64,000 bases of DNA from NCBI GenBank assembly GCA_009377745.1, contig WHTK01000015.1, positions 1 to 64,000 on the forward strand. The letters run 5' to 3'. The notes below the pieces were generated by a model. The model was given only the letters and a program-made list of their open reading frames with translations, was not told the origin of the DNA and made no database searches. Numbering within the stretch: position 1 is the first letter of the stretch; the number at the start of each line of letters is the position of its first letter. Below, one piece after another: positions 47,857 through 59,832 of this stretch. Both the position numbers and the translations under genes were made by a program. Source of the stretch: Dehalococcoidia bacterium. GTDB lineage: Bacteria > Chloroflexota > Dehalococcoidia > DSTF01 > WHTK01.

Positions 47857-48007
47857 GCGTCCAGAATACGCCGTAACGCCCCTGTAATCAGATATAAGGG
47901 ATTGCCCGAATGTCTCGGATACGCGGATGCAATACTATCGATGAGAGCCTGGGGAAGTGGTGGTTGACGCTGGGACGGCTCAACCGAGCAGCTAAGGAGA
48001 CGCGTTC

Positions 48008-49987
48008 TTGCCGGGACTGAAAGGCGAGCTGAAGAGCCGCCGGCGCCTCGTTATCGAGAAGGTGCAGCCCGAGGTCGATGGCGGGCGCTTCGCCGTGAAG
48101 CGCGTGAGTGGCGACCTGGTACGGGTGGAAGCCGACATATTCACGGATGGCCACGACGAGCTGGCTTGCCGTGTCCTCTACCGCCGGGAGGGCGAGACCG
48201 GCTGGCGCGAGACGCCGATGGCACTCCTGGTCAACGACCGCTGGCGCGGCGAATTCTACGCCGACGGCATAGCGACCTACACCTACATGATCGAGGCGTG
48301 GCCGGATCGGTTCCGGACCTGGCAGCGTGACCTGAGAAAGCGCATCGCGGCCGGCCAGGACGTTGCGGTGGAGCTGATGGAAGGGTCGCGGCTGGTGCGA
48401 GAGGCGAGCCATCGCGCTACCGGCGATGATGCCCTGCGCCTGGAGCAGCGCGCCGATGCCATGGAGAAAGACTGGGCGCCGGAGCTGCGCAGTGAGATCG
48501 CGGTTGAGGAGTCCCTGGCGGAGCTGATGGACCGCCAGGGCGACCGTCAGGGCAAGGTGCTTTACGACAGCGGCCAACGCATTCTGGTGGAGCGGGAGCG
48601 GGCGCGCTTCAGCGCCTGGTACGAGCTATTCCCGCGGTCGACCGCGCCCGTGGCGGGCAAGCACGGGACGTTCCGGACAACGATCGCCTGGCTGCCGTAT
48701 GTGGAGCAGATGGGCTTCGACATCCTCTACCTGCCGCCGATCCACCCGATCGGCGAGACCAACCGCAAGGGCAAGAACAACTCGGTGGTGCGCGGCGCGG
48801 ACGACCCCGGCAGCCCCTGGGCCATCGGCTCTCACGAGGGCGGCCACAAGGACGTGGATCCCGCTCTGGGGACGCTGGAGGACTTCCGGGCGCTGGTGGA
48901 GGCGGCGCGCGGGCGCGACATGGAGGTCGCCATCGATATCGCCTTCCAGGCTTCGCCGGACCATCCGTACGTCAAAGAGCACCCGGAGTGGTTCAAACAT
49001 CGGGCAGACGGGTCGATCCGATTCGCCGAGAACCCGCCGAAGCGCTACGAGGACATCTACCCTATCGACTTCGAGACGGAAGACTGGCAGGCCCTGTGGC
49101 TGGAGCTGGAGAGCGTCGTCCGGTTCTGGGCAGAGCAAGGCGTGCGTGTCTTCCGCGTCGATAACCCGCATACGAAGCCGTTCAGCTTCTGGGAGTGGCT
49201 TATCGGCCGGATCAAGGCCGGCTATCCGGAAGCGATCTTCCTCTCCGAGGCCTTCACGCGGCCGAAGACGATGTACTACCTAGCGAAGGCGGGGTTCAGC
49301 CAGTCCTACACCTACTTCACCTGGCGCAACCAGAAGTGGGACCTGACGCAGTACTTCACGGAGCTGACCCAGACCGAGATAAGAGAGTATTTCCGGCCCA
49401 GCCTCTGGCCCAACACGCCGGACATTCTCAACGAGTACCTCCAGCACAACGGCCGGCCCGCCTTCGTGATCCGGATGATCCTGGCGGCGACGCTGAGCGC
49501 CAGCTACGGCATCTACGGCCCCGCTTTCGAGCTGGGCGAATCGCAGGCGCGGGAGCCTGGCAGCGAGGAGTACCTGCACTCGGAGAAGTATGAGCTGCGG
49601 CACTGGGACGTGACGGCGGAGCACAGCCTGCGAGAGCTGATCGCGCGGGTGAACCGGGTGCGGCGCGAGCATGCAGCCCTGCAGCGCAACGACACGCTGC
49701 GCTTCCTGGAGCTGAACAACGAGCAGATCATCGCCTATATGAAGACCAGCCAGGACGGCGAGGACGTGATCATTGTCGCCGTCAACCTGGACCCGCACGC
49801 GACGCAGTCCGGCTGGCTGCGTGTGCCGCTGCTCGACCTGGAGATTGGTGATGCGGAGCCGTACCAGGTGCACGACCTGCTGGATGACGCCTACTACAGC
49901 TGGCAGGGAGAATGGAACTACGTGGAGCTGAACCCGCACGTGCTGCCGGCGCACGTCCTGCACCTGAAGCGACCGGCACGAAGGTGA
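48008..49987 (+). CDS. glgE: alpha-1,4-glucan:maltose-1-phosphate maltosyltransferase GlgE
   Basis: A GH13_3 enzyme transferring maltose from maltose-1-phosphate to alpha-glucans, 659 aa. The N-terminal DUF3416 domain (residues 1-200) precedes the barrel. Active-site blocks are VFRVDNPHTKPFSFWEWL (nucleophile Asp), AIFLSEAFTRPKTM (acid/base Glu) and NTPDILNEYLQ. TTG 48008 is the likely start with AAGGAGACG upstream. It is the first gene of the operon; the fused treS-maltokinase gene next to it supplies its substrate, which completes the GlgE pathway. Confidence 0.96.
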   Translation: MPGLKGELKSRRRLVIEKVQPEVDGGRFAVKRVSGDLVRVEADIFTDGHDELACRVLYRREGETGWRETPMALLVNDRWRGEFYADGIATYTYMIEAWPDRFRTWQRDLRKRIAAGQDVAVELMEGSRLVREASHRATGDDALRLEQRADAMEKDWAPELRSEIAVEESLAELMDRQGDRQGKVLYDSGQRILVERERARFSAWYELFPRSTAPVAGKHGTFRTTIAWLPYVEQMGFDILYLPPIHPIGETNRKGKNNSVVRGADDPGSPWAIGSHEGGHKDVDPALGTLEDFRALVEAARGRDMEVAIDIAFQASPDHPYVKEHPEWFKHRADGSIRFAENPPKRYEDIYPIDFETEDWQALWLELESVVRFWAEQGVRVFRVDNPHTKPFSFWEWLIGRIKAGYPEAIFLSEAFTRPKTMYYLAKAGFSQSYTYFTWRNQKWDLTQYFTELTQTEIREYFRPSLWPNTPDILNEYLQHNGRPAFVIRMILAATLSASYGIYGPAFELGESQAREPGSEEYLHSEKYELRHWDVTAEHSLRELIARVNRVRREHAALQRNDTLRFLELNNEQIIAYMKTSQDGEDVIIVAVNLDPHATQSGWLRVPLLDLEIGDAEPYQVHDLLDDAYYSWQGEWNYVELNPHVLPAHVLHLKRPARR

Positions 49988-50003
49988 GTCCATAGAATAG
50001 TCT

Positions 50004-53000
50004 GTGAGGGATATGGCAGACACGGAACTGGCAGCAACCTCCGTCCAGAGCGACCCGCAGTGGTACAAGGACGCCGTCATCTATGAGGTGCACGTGCGCG
50101 CCTTTTTCGATAGCAACGATGACGGCATCGGTGACTTCGCGGGTCTGAGTCAAAAGCTCGACTATCTCAAGGACCTGGGCGTCACGGCGATCTGGCTACT
50201 GCCGTTCTACCCGTCGCCGTTGCTGGACGACGGCTATGACATCGGCGACTACACGGACGTAAATCCCTCCTACGGCAACATGCGCGACGTGCGGACGTTC
50301 ATCCGCGAGGCGCACCGTCGCGGGCTCAGGGTGATCACGGAGCTGGTCTGCAACCACACGTCGGACCAGCACCCCTGGTTTCAGCGGGCGCGGCGGGCCA
50401 GGGCGGGATCGGCGGCGCGCAACTTCTACGTTTGGAGCGACACGCCGGACAGGTACAAAGACGCGCGGATAATTTTCAAGGACTTCGAATCGTCCAACTG
50501 GTCCTTCGACCAGGTAGCCGGGCAGTATTACTGGCACCGCTTCTATCGCCATCAGCCGGACCTGAACTTCGATAACCCCCGCGTGCACGAGGCGATTATG
50601 CGGGTGATGGACATCTGGCTGGAGATGGGCGTCGATGGTCTGCGGCTGGACGCCATCCCCTACCTCTACGAGCGTGAGGGCACGAGTTGCGAGAATCTGC
50701 CCGAAGGCTACGAATTCCTCCGCAATCTGCGCGCTCACATCGACGCTAACTTCCAGGACCGGATACTGCTGGCGGAGGCGAACCAGTGGCCGGAGGACGC
50801 GGTCGCTTACTTTGGTGACGGCGACCTCTGTCAGATGGCGTTCCACTTCCCGCTAATGCCGCGTCTGTTCATGGCCATCCACATGGAGGACCGCTTCCCC
50901 ATCGTCGATATCTTGCGGCAGACGCCGGCGATCCCGGAGAACACCCAGTGGGCCGTCTTCCTGCGCAACCATGACGAGCTGACGCTGGAGATGGTGACGG
51001 ACGAAGAGCGGGACTACATGTACCGCGTCTACGCCGTGGAGCAGCGCATGCGGATCAACCTCGGCATCCGGCGGCGATTGGCGCCGTTGCTGGGCAACCA
51101 CCGCCGCCGCGTGGAGCTGATGAACGGGCTGCTGTTCTCGATGCCGGGGACGCCGGTGATCTACTACGGCGACGAGATCGGCATGGGGGACAACGTCTAT
51201 CTGGGTGACCGCAACGGTGTGCGCACGCCGATGCAGTGGAGCGCGGACCGCAACGCCGGCTTTTCCCGCGCCAACCCTCAAAAGCTCTACCTGCCGGTGA
51301 TCATCGACCCGGAGTACCACTACGAGACCGTGAACGTGGAGGCGCAGTATCAGAACCAGCACTCGCTGTTCTGGTGGACGAAGCGCCTGATCGCCCTGCG
51401 CAAGCGCTACAAGGCCTTCGGGCGGGGCAGCCTGGAGTTCCTGCAGCCGGACAACCGCAAGGTCCTGGCCTTCATCCGGCGGTTTGAGGACGAGCGCATC
51501 CTGATCATCGCCAACCTGTCGCGGTTCGCGCAGGGCGTGTCGATGGACCTTTCGGAGTTCCGGGGCATGGTGCCGATCGAGATGTTCGGCCGGATTGAGA
51601 TGCCGCCGGTTGGCGAGGCGCCTTACTTCGTGACCCTGGGGCCGCACAGCTTCTACTGGTTCTCGGTGGAGCCGCAGAAGACCGCCTCCGGCCGGCCGAT
51701 GTGGCTGTCGGAGGACGGCCAGGCGCCGGCGAGAACCGTGCGCCGTGGCTGGGAAGAGATCCTGGCTAACCCGGAGAGCAGCGTGCTCTCGGAGGAGCTA
51801 CCGGCGTTCCTGGCCGGGCAGCGCTGGTTCGCGGGCAAGGGGCGGCGCATGCGCTCCGCCACCATCGAGGAAGCCGTGCCGATCACGCGCGAGGGCACGA
51901 CGATCTATCTGACTTTCGTCAACGTGCAGTACTCGGAGGGGACGCCGGATACCTACCTCCTGCCTCTGACTTACGAAACCGGTGAGCAGGCCTTCCAGCG
52001 GCTGCGGCAGACACCCGAGGCCGTGCTGCTGCGTCTGAAGTCGGCCGCGACCGGGGAGGAAGGGCTGCTCTTCGACGCGATGTACGACGAGGGCTTCGCA
52101 TCGATGGTGCTGCGCTCCGTGAGGGTGCGGCAGCATCTGAAGACGCGCCGCGGTGAAATTGTGGGGCTACGGACGAGCGCGTTCCGGCAGGTCGGCGTCG
52201 AGGACGGCGCCAAGCCCAACCTGCTGCGCGGCGACCAGAGCAACACGTCCGTGGTCTACGGCGACAAGATGATCCTGAAGCTCTATCGCAAGCTGGAGCC
52301 TGGGCTGAACCCGGACTACGAGATCGGCCGGATGCTGACCGAGGCTGGTTTCGCCTCTACGCCGCGCGTCACGGGGGCGATCGAGTACTACCGGCAGCGC
52401 GAAGAGCCGACCACCCTGGCTGTGGTGCATCAGTACGTGCAGAAGGAAGGCGATGCCTGGGAGTACACCCTGGACACCCTGCGCGACTTCTTCGACCGCG
52501 CTCTGGCTTCGGGGACGGAAGTGACGACGCCGCCTTCGACGGCGGCTAATCTGATGCGCCTGACAGAGGAGGAACCTCCGATGCTGGTGGCCGAAATGAT
52601 CGGGCCGTTTGCGGAGTCGGCCCGGCTGCTGGGCCTGCGCACGGCTGAGTTGCACGGCGCCTTGTTTGAGGCAGGAGAAAATTCGCCCGCCTTTGCGGCC
52701 GAGCCCTTTACGCCCTACTACCAGCGCGGCCTTTACCAGTCCATGCGCAACCTGACGACGAACAGCTTTGTGCTGCTGGGGCAGATGGCCCGTTCGGGAG
52801 GAGATGTGCCGCCGGAGGTGAGTCAGGTGCTGGAGCTAGAGTCGACGATCCTCGACCGGTTTCGAGGTCTTACCGGCCGTCCACTGACCTCGCTACGCAT
52901 CCGCTCCCATGGTGACTTTCACCTCGGCCAGGTGCTCTACACAGGCAACGACTTTGTGATTACGGACTTCGAGGGCGAGCCGGCGCGGACGATTAGCGAG

Positions 53001-53363
53001 CGGCGGATCAAGCGGTCGCCGCTGCGGGACGTGGCCGGCATGCTGCGCTCGCTGGACTATGCGGTGCATGCGGCGCTGCGGGAGGAGCGAGACGCCGGCC
53101 TTTCGCCGGATGCTGAAGTCATTGCGCTGGGCTGGGGTCGCTTCTGGCAGGCCTGGGTCAGCAGCATCTTTCTCGGCTCTTACCTGCAGACGGCGCAACG
53201 GGCCGGTTTCCTGACGACCGACCGCCGCGAGCAGGAGCTGCTGCTCGACATATATACCCTGGAGAAAGCCGTCTACGAAGTCGGCTATGAGATCAACAAC
53301 CGCCCGGCCTGGCTCAACGTGCCGCTGCGCGGAATCCTGGAGATCCTGCAGGCCGAACCTTGA
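50004..53363 (+). CDS. treS: trehalose synthase-maltokinase fusion (TreS-Mak/Pep2)
   Basis: A bifunctional 1119-residue protein. Residues about 15-560 are TreS (GH13_16), interconverting trehalose and maltose: DGLRLDAIPYLYE (nucleophile), LLAEANQWPEDAVAYF (acid/base) and FLRNHDELTLEM. Residues about 590-1119 are a maltokinase using ATP to make maltose-1-phosphate, with kinase-like SNTSVVYGDKMILKLYRKL and the catalytic/Mg block HGDFHLGQVLYTGNDFVITD then FEGEP. The fusion channels maltose to GlgE. The start is GTG 50004 or ATG 50013; neither has a well-spaced ribosome binding site, suggesting coupling to glgE 16 bp upstream. Confidence 0.96.
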   Translation: MRDMADTELAATSVQSDPQWYKDAVIYEVHVRAFFDSNDDGIGDFAGLSQKLDYLKDLGVTAIWLLPFYPSPLLDDGYDIGDYTDVNPSYGNMRDVRTFIREAHRRGLRVITELVCNHTSDQHPWFQRARRARAGSAARNFYVWSDTPDRYKDARIIFKDFESSNWSFDQVAGQYYWHRFYRHQPDLNFDNPRVHEAIMRVMDIWLEMGVDGLRLDAIPYLYEREGTSCENLPEGYEFLRNLRAHIDANFQDRILLAEANQWPEDAVAYFGDGDLCQMAFHFPLMPRLFMAIHMEDRFPIVDILRQTPAIPENTQWAVFLRNHDELTLEMVTDEERDYMYRVYAVEQRMRINLGIRRRLAPLLGNHRRRVELMNGLLFSMPGTPVIYYGDEIGMGDNVYLGDRNGVRTPMQWSADRNAGFSRANPQKLYLPVIIDPEYHYETVNVEAQYQNQHSLFWWTKRLIALRKRYKAFGRGSLEFLQPDNRKVLAFIRRFEDERILIIANLSRFAQGVSMDLSEFRGMVPIEMFGRIEMPPVGEAPYFVTLGPHSFYWFSVEPQKTASGRPMWLSEDGQAPARTVRRGWEEILANPESSVLSEELPAFLAGQRWFAGKGRRMRSATIEEAVPITREGTTIYLTFVNVQYSEGTPDTYLLPLTYETGEQAFQRLRQTPEAVLLRLKSAATGEEGLLFDAMYDEGFASMVLRSVRVRQHLKTRRGEIVGLRTSAFRQVGVEDGAKPNLLRGDQSNTSVVYGDKMILKLYRKLEPGLNPDYEIGRMLTEAGFASTPRVTGAIEYYRQREEPTTLAVVHQYVQKEGDAWEYTLDTLRDFFDRALASGTEVTTPPSTAANLMRLTEEEPPMLVAEMIGPFAESARLLGLRTAELHGALFEAGENSPAFAAEPFTPYYQRGLYQSMRNLTTNSFVLLGQMARSGGDVPPEVSQVLELESTILDRFRGLTGRPLTSLRIRSHGDFHLGQVLYTGNDFVITDFEGEPARTISERRIKRSPLRDVAGMLRSLDYAVHAALREERDAGLSPDAEVIALGWGRFWQAWVSSIFLGSYLQTAQRAGFLTTDRREQELLLDIYTLEKAVYEVGYEINNRPAWLNVPLRGILEILQAEP

Positions 53364-55471
53364 GTCCTCGCCCCCAGACTGAGCCGGCTCTGCTACGCCG
53401 GCTCGCGCGCCTTTACGGTGTCCAGACCAGCTACATCGGTATGGACGCCGCCAGCGTGGAGGCGCGACCGGAGTCGCTGCTGGCGGCGTTGCGCGGCCTC
53501 GGCGCGCCAATCGAGACATCACGCGACCTGAGGCCGGCGATCCGGGAGCGGGTGCTGTCGCGGTGGGACTGGCATCTGGAGCCGGTGCTGATCGCCTGGG
53601 AGGGCGCTTTGCCGCCGGTCGAGCTAAGGCTGCCGGAGCGAGAGCGCCAGGGCGAAGTCGAATGGCGGCTTGAGCTCGAGGGCGGAGAGCAGCGTAAAGG
53701 ACACGGGCGGCTGGAAGCGCTGACGGAGATCTCGAGGCGCAAGATCGCGGGCGAGAGCCACGTGGCTCTGGCTCTGCCGGTCGAGGGCGAGACGCCGCTG
53801 GGCTATCACGCGCTGACCATCGAGGTGGCGGGCCGGACACTGACTTCACGGCTGATCGCCGCGCCACGGCGGGCCCATGCTCCGGCCATCGAGAAGCAGT
53901 GGGGCGTCTTCCTGCCCCTGTACGCGCTGCACTCAAAGCGCGGAAGTATCGGCGACCTGACGGAGCTGCAGGGGCTGGTCGAGTGGGCGTCGAAGCAAGG
54001 CGCGGGGTTCGTGGGGACGTTGCCCCTGCTGGCATCGTTCCTGGAGGAGCCGTTTGACCCCAGTCCTTACGCGCCGGTGAGCCGCCTCTTCTGGAACGAG
54101 CTCTATATCGACGCGGGAGAGGCCGGGGCGCCGCCGGACAGGGACGGGCTGGTCGACTACAGGCAGGCGATGGCACGGAAGCGTGCCGTCCTCGAAGCCG
54201 AAGCGCGGGCGTTCTTCGAGGGAGCTACATCGCGAAGGGCTGACTTCGAGGCGTATCTCCAGGAGCGACCGGAAGCGGAAGACTATGCGCGGTTTCGGGC
54301 GGCGATTGAGCGGCTGGGGCCGAACTGGCGGGAGTGGCCATCGCGGCAGCGCGCCGGCGGCCTGGCCCTCGGAGACTACGACGAGGCGGTGGCGCGCTAT
54401 TACGCCTACGCCCAGTGGCGGGTCGATGCGCAGATGCAGGCCACGGGGGCGAAGTCGCGAGCGGCCGGGACGGGGCTGTATCTCGACCTGCCGGTCGGGG
54501 TACACGCGCTGGGCTACGACGCCTGGCGCTACCAGGAGCTGTTCGCGTCCGGGATGAGCGTGGGCGCGCCGCCGGACATTGTCACGACCTCGGGTCAGAA
54601 CTGGGGTTTCGCGCCGCTGAGCCCGGAGGCGCTGCGCCGCTCCGGCCATGAGCACGTGCAGGCCTATTTACGACACCACCTGAGCGTCGCCGGGATGCTG
54701 CGCGTCGACCACGCGATGGGGCTGCACCGGCTCTACTGGATACCGCGGGGCGGTGGCGCCGCCGATGGCGTCTACGTGCGCTATCCCGCCGAAGAGCTAT
54801 ACGCGGTGCACACGCTGGAGTCGCAGCGCAACCAGGCGGTGATTGCCGGCGAGAACCTGGGCATCGTGCCGGTGCGGGTCAACGATGGCCTGGCCGAGCA
54901 CGCGATCGCGCGCATGTACGTGATGATGATCGAGCTGCGGACGGACGAGTCGCTGCCGTTCCGGACGCCGCCGCGAGGAGTCGTCGCCAGCTTTGGCACG
55001 CATGACCTGCCGCCCTTCGCGGCGTTCTGGCAGGGCAGCGACATCGATAAGCGGGTGGGGCTGGGAGTGCTGGACGCCGAGCGAGCCGAGTTGGAGAAGC
55101 AGGAGCGGCAGAAGCAGAAAGCAGCGCTGGTCGCTTACATGCGCCGGCGGGGATTGATCGAGGAGGACGCGGGGCTGGAGGAGGTCTTTCGCGGCCTCCT
55201 GGCGGTGCTGGCGGGCAGCCGGGCAGAGCGGGTGATGGTCAACCTGGAGGACCTCTGGCTGGAAGACGAATCGCAGAACATGCCTGGGACGCTGGACCAC
55301 CAGCACCCGAACTGGCGGCGCCGGGCCCGTTACAGCCTCGAAGAGATGCAGGAGCTGTCGCAGGTGCGGCAGGCGCTGACGACGCTAACGAGTCTGCGAC
55401 CCCGAGTTGACGCTGAGGCTAGGAAGCCACGGCTGAGTGAGGGGATCGAGGCCAGGGAGGCGCGGGCATGA
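53360..55471 (+). CDS. malQ: 4-alpha-glucanotransferase (amylomaltase)
   Basis: A GH77 enzyme that disproportionates maltodextrins, 703 aa, with an N-terminal extension (residues about 1-170) before the barrel. Active-site blocks are [17 protein letters not shown] (nucleophile Asp), [14 protein letters not shown] (Glu) and [16 protein letters not shown] (Asp). TTG 53360 overlaps the stop of treS (TTGA), and its own stop overlaps the glgB start by 4 bp. In this operon it would trim or extend glucan chains made by GlgE/GlgB. Confidence 0.94.
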   Translation: MSPRPQTEPALLRRLARLYGVQTSYIGMDAASVEARPESLLAALRGLGAPIETSRDLRPAIRERVLSRWDWHLEPVLIAWEGALPPVELRLPERERQGEVEWRLELEGGEQRKGHGRLEALTEISRRKIAGESHVALALPVEGETPLGYHALTIEVAGRTLTSRLIAAPRRAHAPAIEKQWGVFLPLYALHSKRGSIGDLTELQGLVEWASKQGAGFVGTLPLLASFLEEPFDPSPYAPVSRLFWNELYIDAGEAGAPPDRDGLVDYRQAMARKRAVLEAEARAFFEGATSRRADFEAYLQERPEAEDYARFRAAIERLGPNWREWPSRQRAGGLALGDYDEAVARYYAYAQWRVDAQMQATGAKSRAAGTGLYLDLPVGVHALGYDAWRYQELFASGMSVGAPPDIVTTSGQNWGFAPLSPEALRRSGHEHVQAYLRHHLSVAGMLRVDHAMGLHRLYWIPRGGGAADGVYVRYPAEELYAVHTLESQRNQAVIAGENLGIVPVRVNDGLAEHAIARMYVMMIELRTDESLPFRTPPRGVVASFGTHDLPPFAAFWQGSDIDKRVGLGVLDAERAELEKQERQKQKAALVAYMRRRGLIEEDAGLEEVFRGLLAVLAGSRAERVMVNLEDLWLEDESQNMPGTLDHQHPNWRRRARYSLEEMQELSQVRQALTTLTSLRPRVDAEARKPRLSEGIEAREARA

Positions 55472-57381
55472 ACGAGCAGGCCTTGAGCCGCCTGAGCGAC
55501 GACGACATCTACCTATTCAACGAAGGCACAGCCCTGCGCCTGTACGAGAAGCTAGGGGCGCACCGGGTGACGCAGAACGGCCGGGTTGGTGTGCACTTCG
55601 GCGTGTGGGCGCCGGACGCCGAGAGCGTCTCCGTGGCCGGCGACTTCAACCGCTGGGACGTGGACGCGAATCCGCTATCGATGCGCGGCGAATCGGGTGT
55701 CTGGGAGGGCTTCGTGCCAGACCTGGGCTTCGGGGCCGTGTACAAGTACCACGTGCGCTCGCGTCATGGCAGCTACGAGGCGGACAAAGCCGACCCGTAC
55801 GCCTTTTACGCCGAGCTGCCGCCGCGGACGGCCTCGGTGGTCTGGGATCTTGAGTACCGCTGGGATGATGCGGAGTGGATGGCAGGCCGGGAGGAGCGGC
55901 AGACGCTCGCCTCGCCGGTATCGATCTACGAGATGCATATTGGCTCGTGGCGACGGCAGGCGGACGACGGCGGCCGGCCGCTGACCTATCGGGAGCTGGC
56001 GCAGCCGCTGGCCGAGTATCTGCAGCGCCTCGGCTTCACCCACGTCGAGTTCCTGCCGGTAATGGAGCATCCCTTTTACGGCTCCTGGGGTTACCAGACC
56101 ACGGGCTACTTCGCGCCGACGAGCCGCTACGGCACGCCCCAGGACTTCATGTACCTGATCGACTACCTGCATCAGCAGGGCATCGGCGTGATCCTGGATT
56201 GGGTGCCATCGCACTTTCCTACGGACGAGTTCGGCCTGGGCTACTTCGATGGCAGCCATCTCTACGAGCACGCCTTTCCGGAGAAGGGCTTCCACCCGGA
56301 CTGGAACAGCTGGATCTTCAACTACGGCCGCAACGAGGTGCGCAGCTTCCTGCTGAGCAGCGCCATATTCTGGCTGGACAAGTACCACGCTGACGGGCTG
56401 CGGGTGGATGCGGTGGCGTCGATGCTGTATCTGGACTACTCGCGCAAGGCGGGAGAGTGGATGCCGAACCAGTACGGCGGCCGCGAGAACCTGGAGGCTA
56501 TCGACTTCCTGCGGCGGCTGAACATCGATGTGCACCGGGAGTTTCCGGGCGTCCTGATGATGGCCGAAGAATCGACGGCCTGGCCGATGGTGTCGCGGCC
56601 GACCTACGTCGGCGGGCTGGGCTTCGACCTGAAGTGGGACATGGGCTGGATGCACGACACGCTGGAGTACTTTTCGCGCGAGGCGGTGCACCGGCGCTAC
56701 CACCACGGTGAGATTACCTTCCGGGCGCTCTACGCGTTCAACGAGAACTTTGCGCTGCCGCTTTCGCACGATGAGGTGGTCCATGGCAAGGGATCGCTGA
56801 TCGGCAAGATGACGGGGGATGACTGGCAGCGTTTTGCGAACCTGCGGCTGCTCTATGCCTACATGTACGCCCAGCCGGGTAAGAAGCTGTTGTTCATGGG
56901 CGACGAGTTCGGCCAGTGGAGCGAGTGGCGGCACGACGATGAGCTGGACTGGCGCCTGACGCAGTACGAACATCACGCCGGCCTGCAGCAAGTTGTGTCG
57001 GACCTGAACCGGCTCTATCGATCCGAGGCGGCACTGCACGAGCTGGACTGCGACTGGGCCGGCTTCCAATGGCTTGAGGCCAACGACGGCGAGCGCAGCA
57101 CTCTGGCCTTCATGCGTAGAGGCAAGGACGAAGGGGATGCTGTCGTCACGGCGTTTAACTTCACACCGGTGCCGCGCTACAACTATCGAGTGGGTGTGCC
57201 GTCGCCCGGGCGCTGGCGCGAGATGTTCAACAGCGACGCGGAGATTTACGGCGGCAGCGGTGCCGGCAACTACGGCGCCGTCGATGCTGCGCCGGTGCCG
57301 TATCAGGGTCAGAGGTGGTCGGTAATGCTGACGTTGCCGCCTCTGGGAGCGGTGTTCTTGCAGCCCGAGACAGAAGCTTGA
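55468..57381 (+). CDS. glgB: 1,4-alpha-glucan branching enzyme (GH13_9)
   Basis: Introduces alpha-1,6 branches in glycogen; 637 aa. The N-terminal CBM48 module ([20 protein letters not shown] then RWD) is followed by the catalytic barrel with [20 protein letters not shown] (nucleophile), [14 protein letters not shown] (Glu) and [15 protein letters not shown]. It is an ordinary-length branching enzyme of the shorter type without an extra N1 domain. It is coupled by ATGA to malQ and by TTGA to the GH57 gene. Confidence 0.97.
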   Translation: MNEQALSRLSDDDIYLFNEGTALRLYEKLGAHRVTQNGRVGVHFGVWAPDAESVSVAGDFNRWDVDANPLSMRGESGVWEGFVPDLGFGAVYKYHVRSRHGSYEADKADPYAFYAELPPRTASVVWDLEYRWDDAEWMAGREERQTLASPVSIYEMHIGSWRRQADDGGRPLTYRELAQPLAEYLQRLGFTHVEFLPVMEHPFYGSWGYQTTGYFAPTSRYGTPQDFMYLIDYLHQQGIGVILDWVPSHFPTDEFGLGYFDGSHLYEHAFPEKGFHPDWNSWIFNYGRNEVRSFLLSSAIFWLDKYHADGLRVDAVASMLYLDYSRKAGEWMPNQYGGRENLEAIDFLRRLNIDVHREFPGVLMMAEESTAWPMVSRPTYVGGLGFDLKWDMGWMHDTLEYFSREAVHRRYHHGEITFRALYAFNENFALPLSHDEVVHGKGSLIGKMTGDDWQRFANLRLLYAYMYAQPGKKLLFMGDEFGQWSEWRHDDELDWRLTQYEHHAGLQQVVSDLNRLYRSEAALHELDCDWAGFQWLEANDGERSTLAFMRRGKDEGDAVVTAFNFTPVPRYNYRVGVPSPGRWREMFNSDAEIYGGSGAGNYGAVDAAPVPYQGQRWSVMLTLPPLGAVFLQPETEA

Positions 57382-59780
57382 GTCGCTACGTCTGCGTCCA
57401 CGGGCACTTCTACCAGCCACCGCGGGAGAACCCCTGGCTGGACGCGATCGAGGCGCAGGACTCCGCGGCGCCCTATCACGACTGGAACGAGCGCATCGCG
57501 GCCGAGTGCTACGGGCCGATGGCGGAAGCGCGGATCATGGACGGCGAGGGCTACCTGCAGCGCGTCGTCAACAACTACGCCTGGATCAGCTTCAACTTCG
57601 GCGCGACGTTATTCACCTGGATGGAGCGCCAGGCGCCGGCGATCTATGAGGCGATCCTGGCGGCGGACCGGCAGAGCCGTCAGCGCTTCCAGGGACACGG
57701 ATCGGCGCTGGCGCAGGCCTACAACCACATCATCATGCCGCTGGCCAACGAGCGTGATAAGCGTACCCAGGTCGGCTGGGGCATCCGCGACTTCGAGCAC
57801 CGCTTCGGGCGCAAGCCGGAGGGCATGTGGCTACCCGAGGCCGCGGTGGACACGCCGACGCTGGAGGCGCTGGCCGAGCAAGGGATTCTCTTCACGCTGC
57901 TCGCTCCTCATCAGGCCGCTAAGACTCGACCGCTACAGGCAGATGACCAGGCAGAGTGGCAGGACGTGGATGACGCTGGGGTGGATACCTCGCGGGCATA
58001 CCTGGCCAAGCTGCCATCGGGGCGGGAAATCAGCCTCCTTTTCTACAATGGGTCGCTATCGCGGGCGGTGGCATTCGAGCGGCTGGTGGCGAATGGCGAG
58101 ACGTTTGCGCAGAGGCTGACTGAGTCGGTAGCGGAGGACGAATCGCCGCGGCTGGCGCATATCGCGACCGACGGTGAGACCTACGGCCATCACCACCGCC
58201 TCGCCGAGATGGGGCTGGCCTTCGCCTTGGAGGCTATCGAGAGCCGGGAGCAGGCGCGGCTGACCAACTACGGAGAGTTCCTGGAGCTGCATCCGCCCGA
58301 GTACGAAGTCGAGATTGCCGAGAACACGTCCTGGAGCTGCGCTCACGGCGTCGAACGCTGGCGTAGCGATTGCGGCTGCAACATGGGCGGGCACGAGGGC
58401 TGGAATCAGGGCTGGCGCGCGCCGTTGCGGCAGGCGCTGGACTGGCTACGCGAGGAGCTGATCCGGCTCTACGAATCGCAGGCGGTGGGGCTGCTGCGGG
58501 ATCCCTGGGCAGCGCGGGAAGCGCACATCGAAGTCGCGCTGGACCGGTCGAGGCAGAAGGCGGAGGCGTTTCTGGCGAAGCAGGCGTCGCGGGCCCTCAG
58601 TGAAGACGAATCGAGGCGGGCACTGAAGCTGCTGGAGCTGCAGAGGCAATCGCTGTTGATGTATGCCAGCTGCGCCTGGTTCTTCGACGACGTCTCCGGT
58701 ATCGAGACGCAGCAAGCGCTAAGGCACGCGGCGCGGGCGATCCAGCTGGCGGAAGAGTTGGACGGCGGCGGCCTTGAAGAGGGCTTTCTGGAGCGGCTGG
58801 CGGCGGCGCGGAGCAACCTGCCCGAGCAGGGCAGCGGAGCCGGCGTCTACCGCCGTTACGTGGACACGGCGAAGATCGACCTGAAACGGCTGGCGGCGCA
58901 CTACGCGGTCAGCTCCGTGTTTCATAACTACGATGACAAGGCAGAGATCGGCTCTTACGTGGTGCAACGCCATGACGTCAGCCTGAAGGAGAGCGGCCGG
59001 ACGGTGCTGGCGCTGGGGCGCGGGACCGCGTCCTCGGTTGTGACCCAGGAGTCGCTGCCGTTCTATTTCGGCCTACTGCACTTCGGCGACCAGAACCTAT
59101 CGGGTGGCCTCAACGCGGTGGATGACCCGGAGGCCTATCAGCGCTTAGTCGAAGAGACGGGAGAGTTATTCGCTCAGGGCGATACGGCGGCGCTGGTGCG
59201 ATACCTGGCGGAGCATTTCACGGACGGGGAGCTGTCGCTGCACTCCGTATTCCGGGACGAGCAGAGGAAGATCACGCGTGGCATCCTCGACCCGGCTCTC
59301 GATCAGGCCGAGGAGTCCTACCGGCGCTTGCATGAGGAGAACCTATCGCTAATCCGCTTCGTAAGGTCGATTGGCCTGCCGCTGCCGCACGGGCTGAGCC
59401 TGGCGTCCCAGATCGCGCTCGACCTGCAGCTCGAACGAGCGCTCAGCCAGGAGACGTTCGACTCGCCGTCGGCGCGGAGCGCGCTCAATGAGGCGGAGCT
59501 AGCCGGCGTCGGCTTCGAGACGGAGCGGCTGACGCTGATCATGCAGGAGACGCTGGCGGGTTTTGTAGAGGCGCTGGCCGAGGCGCCGGAGGACGAAAAG
59601 ACGCTGGGGCAGCTGGCGGCGGGTGTCGAACTGCTGGCGGTCCTACCGTTCAGCGTCGATACCGGTCACGTGCAGACGGTTTTCCTGCGGACAGCGGCGG
59701 GTTTAGGCGAGGCGAGCGTCGATGCGACGCTGCGCGAGCGATGGCCGGCCCTGGCGGAGGCGCTGAAGGTCAGGATCTAG
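57378..59780 (+). CDS. GH57-family glycoside hydrolase with DUF3536
   Basis: An 800-residue alpha-amylase/glucanotransferase-like protein. The GH57 N-terminal domain starts [20 protein letters not shown]. The expected nucleophile Glu lies in [20 protein letters not shown] and the acid/base Asp in [14 protein letters not shown]. The C-terminal two-thirds is the DUF3536 region. I chose TTG 57378, which overlaps the glgB stop exactly as malQ overlaps treS; the longer frame from 57315 lies inside glgB. It probably debranches or remodels the glucan made by the rest of the operon; the precise reaction of this subfamily is not established. Confidence 0.92.
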   Translation: MSRYVCVHGHFYQPPRENPWLDAIEAQDSAAPYHDWNERIAAECYGPMAEARIMDGEGYLQRVVNNYAWISFNFGATLFTWMERQAPAIYEAILAADRQSRQRFQGHGSALAQAYNHIIMPLANERDKRTQVGWGIRDFEHRFGRKPEGMWLPEAAVDTPTLEALAEQGILFTLLAPHQAAKTRPLQADDQAEWQDVDDAGVDTSRAYLAKLPSGREISLLFYNGSLSRAVAFERLVANGETFAQRLTESVAEDESPRLAHIATDGETYGHHHRLAEMGLAFALEAIESREQARLTNYGEFLELHPPEYEVEIAENTSWSCAHGVERWRSDCGCNMGGHEGWNQGWRAPLRQALDWLREELIRLYESQAVGLLRDPWAAREAHIEVALDRSRQKAEAFLAKQASRALSEDESRRALKLLELQRQSLLMYASCAWFFDDVSGIETQQALRHAARAIQLAEELDGGGLEEGFLERLAAARSNLPEQGSGAGVYRRYVDTAKIDLKRLAAHYAVSSVFHNYDDKAEIGSYVVQRHDVSLKESGRTVLALGRGTASSVVTQESLPFYFGLLHFGDQNLSGGLNAVDDPEAYQRLVEETGELFAQGDTAALVRYLAEHFTDGELSLHSVFRDEQRKITRGILDPALDQAEESYRRLHEENLSLIRFVRSIGLPLPHGLSLASQIALDLQLERALSQETFDSPSARSALNEAELAGVGFETERLTLIMQETLAGFVEALAEAPEDEKTLGQLAAGVELLAVLPFSVDTGHVQTVFLRTAAGLGEASVDATLRERWPALAEALKVRI

Positions 59781-59832
59781 CCACGGCATGAGATGGGTGA
59801 CTCAGCCCTCTATCGCTTGAAATCAAACACCC

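Noticed and set aside
55675..57420. 581-codon antisense ORF across glgB
   Set aside because: Shadow of a well-conserved branching enzyme; low-quality composition and no start signals.
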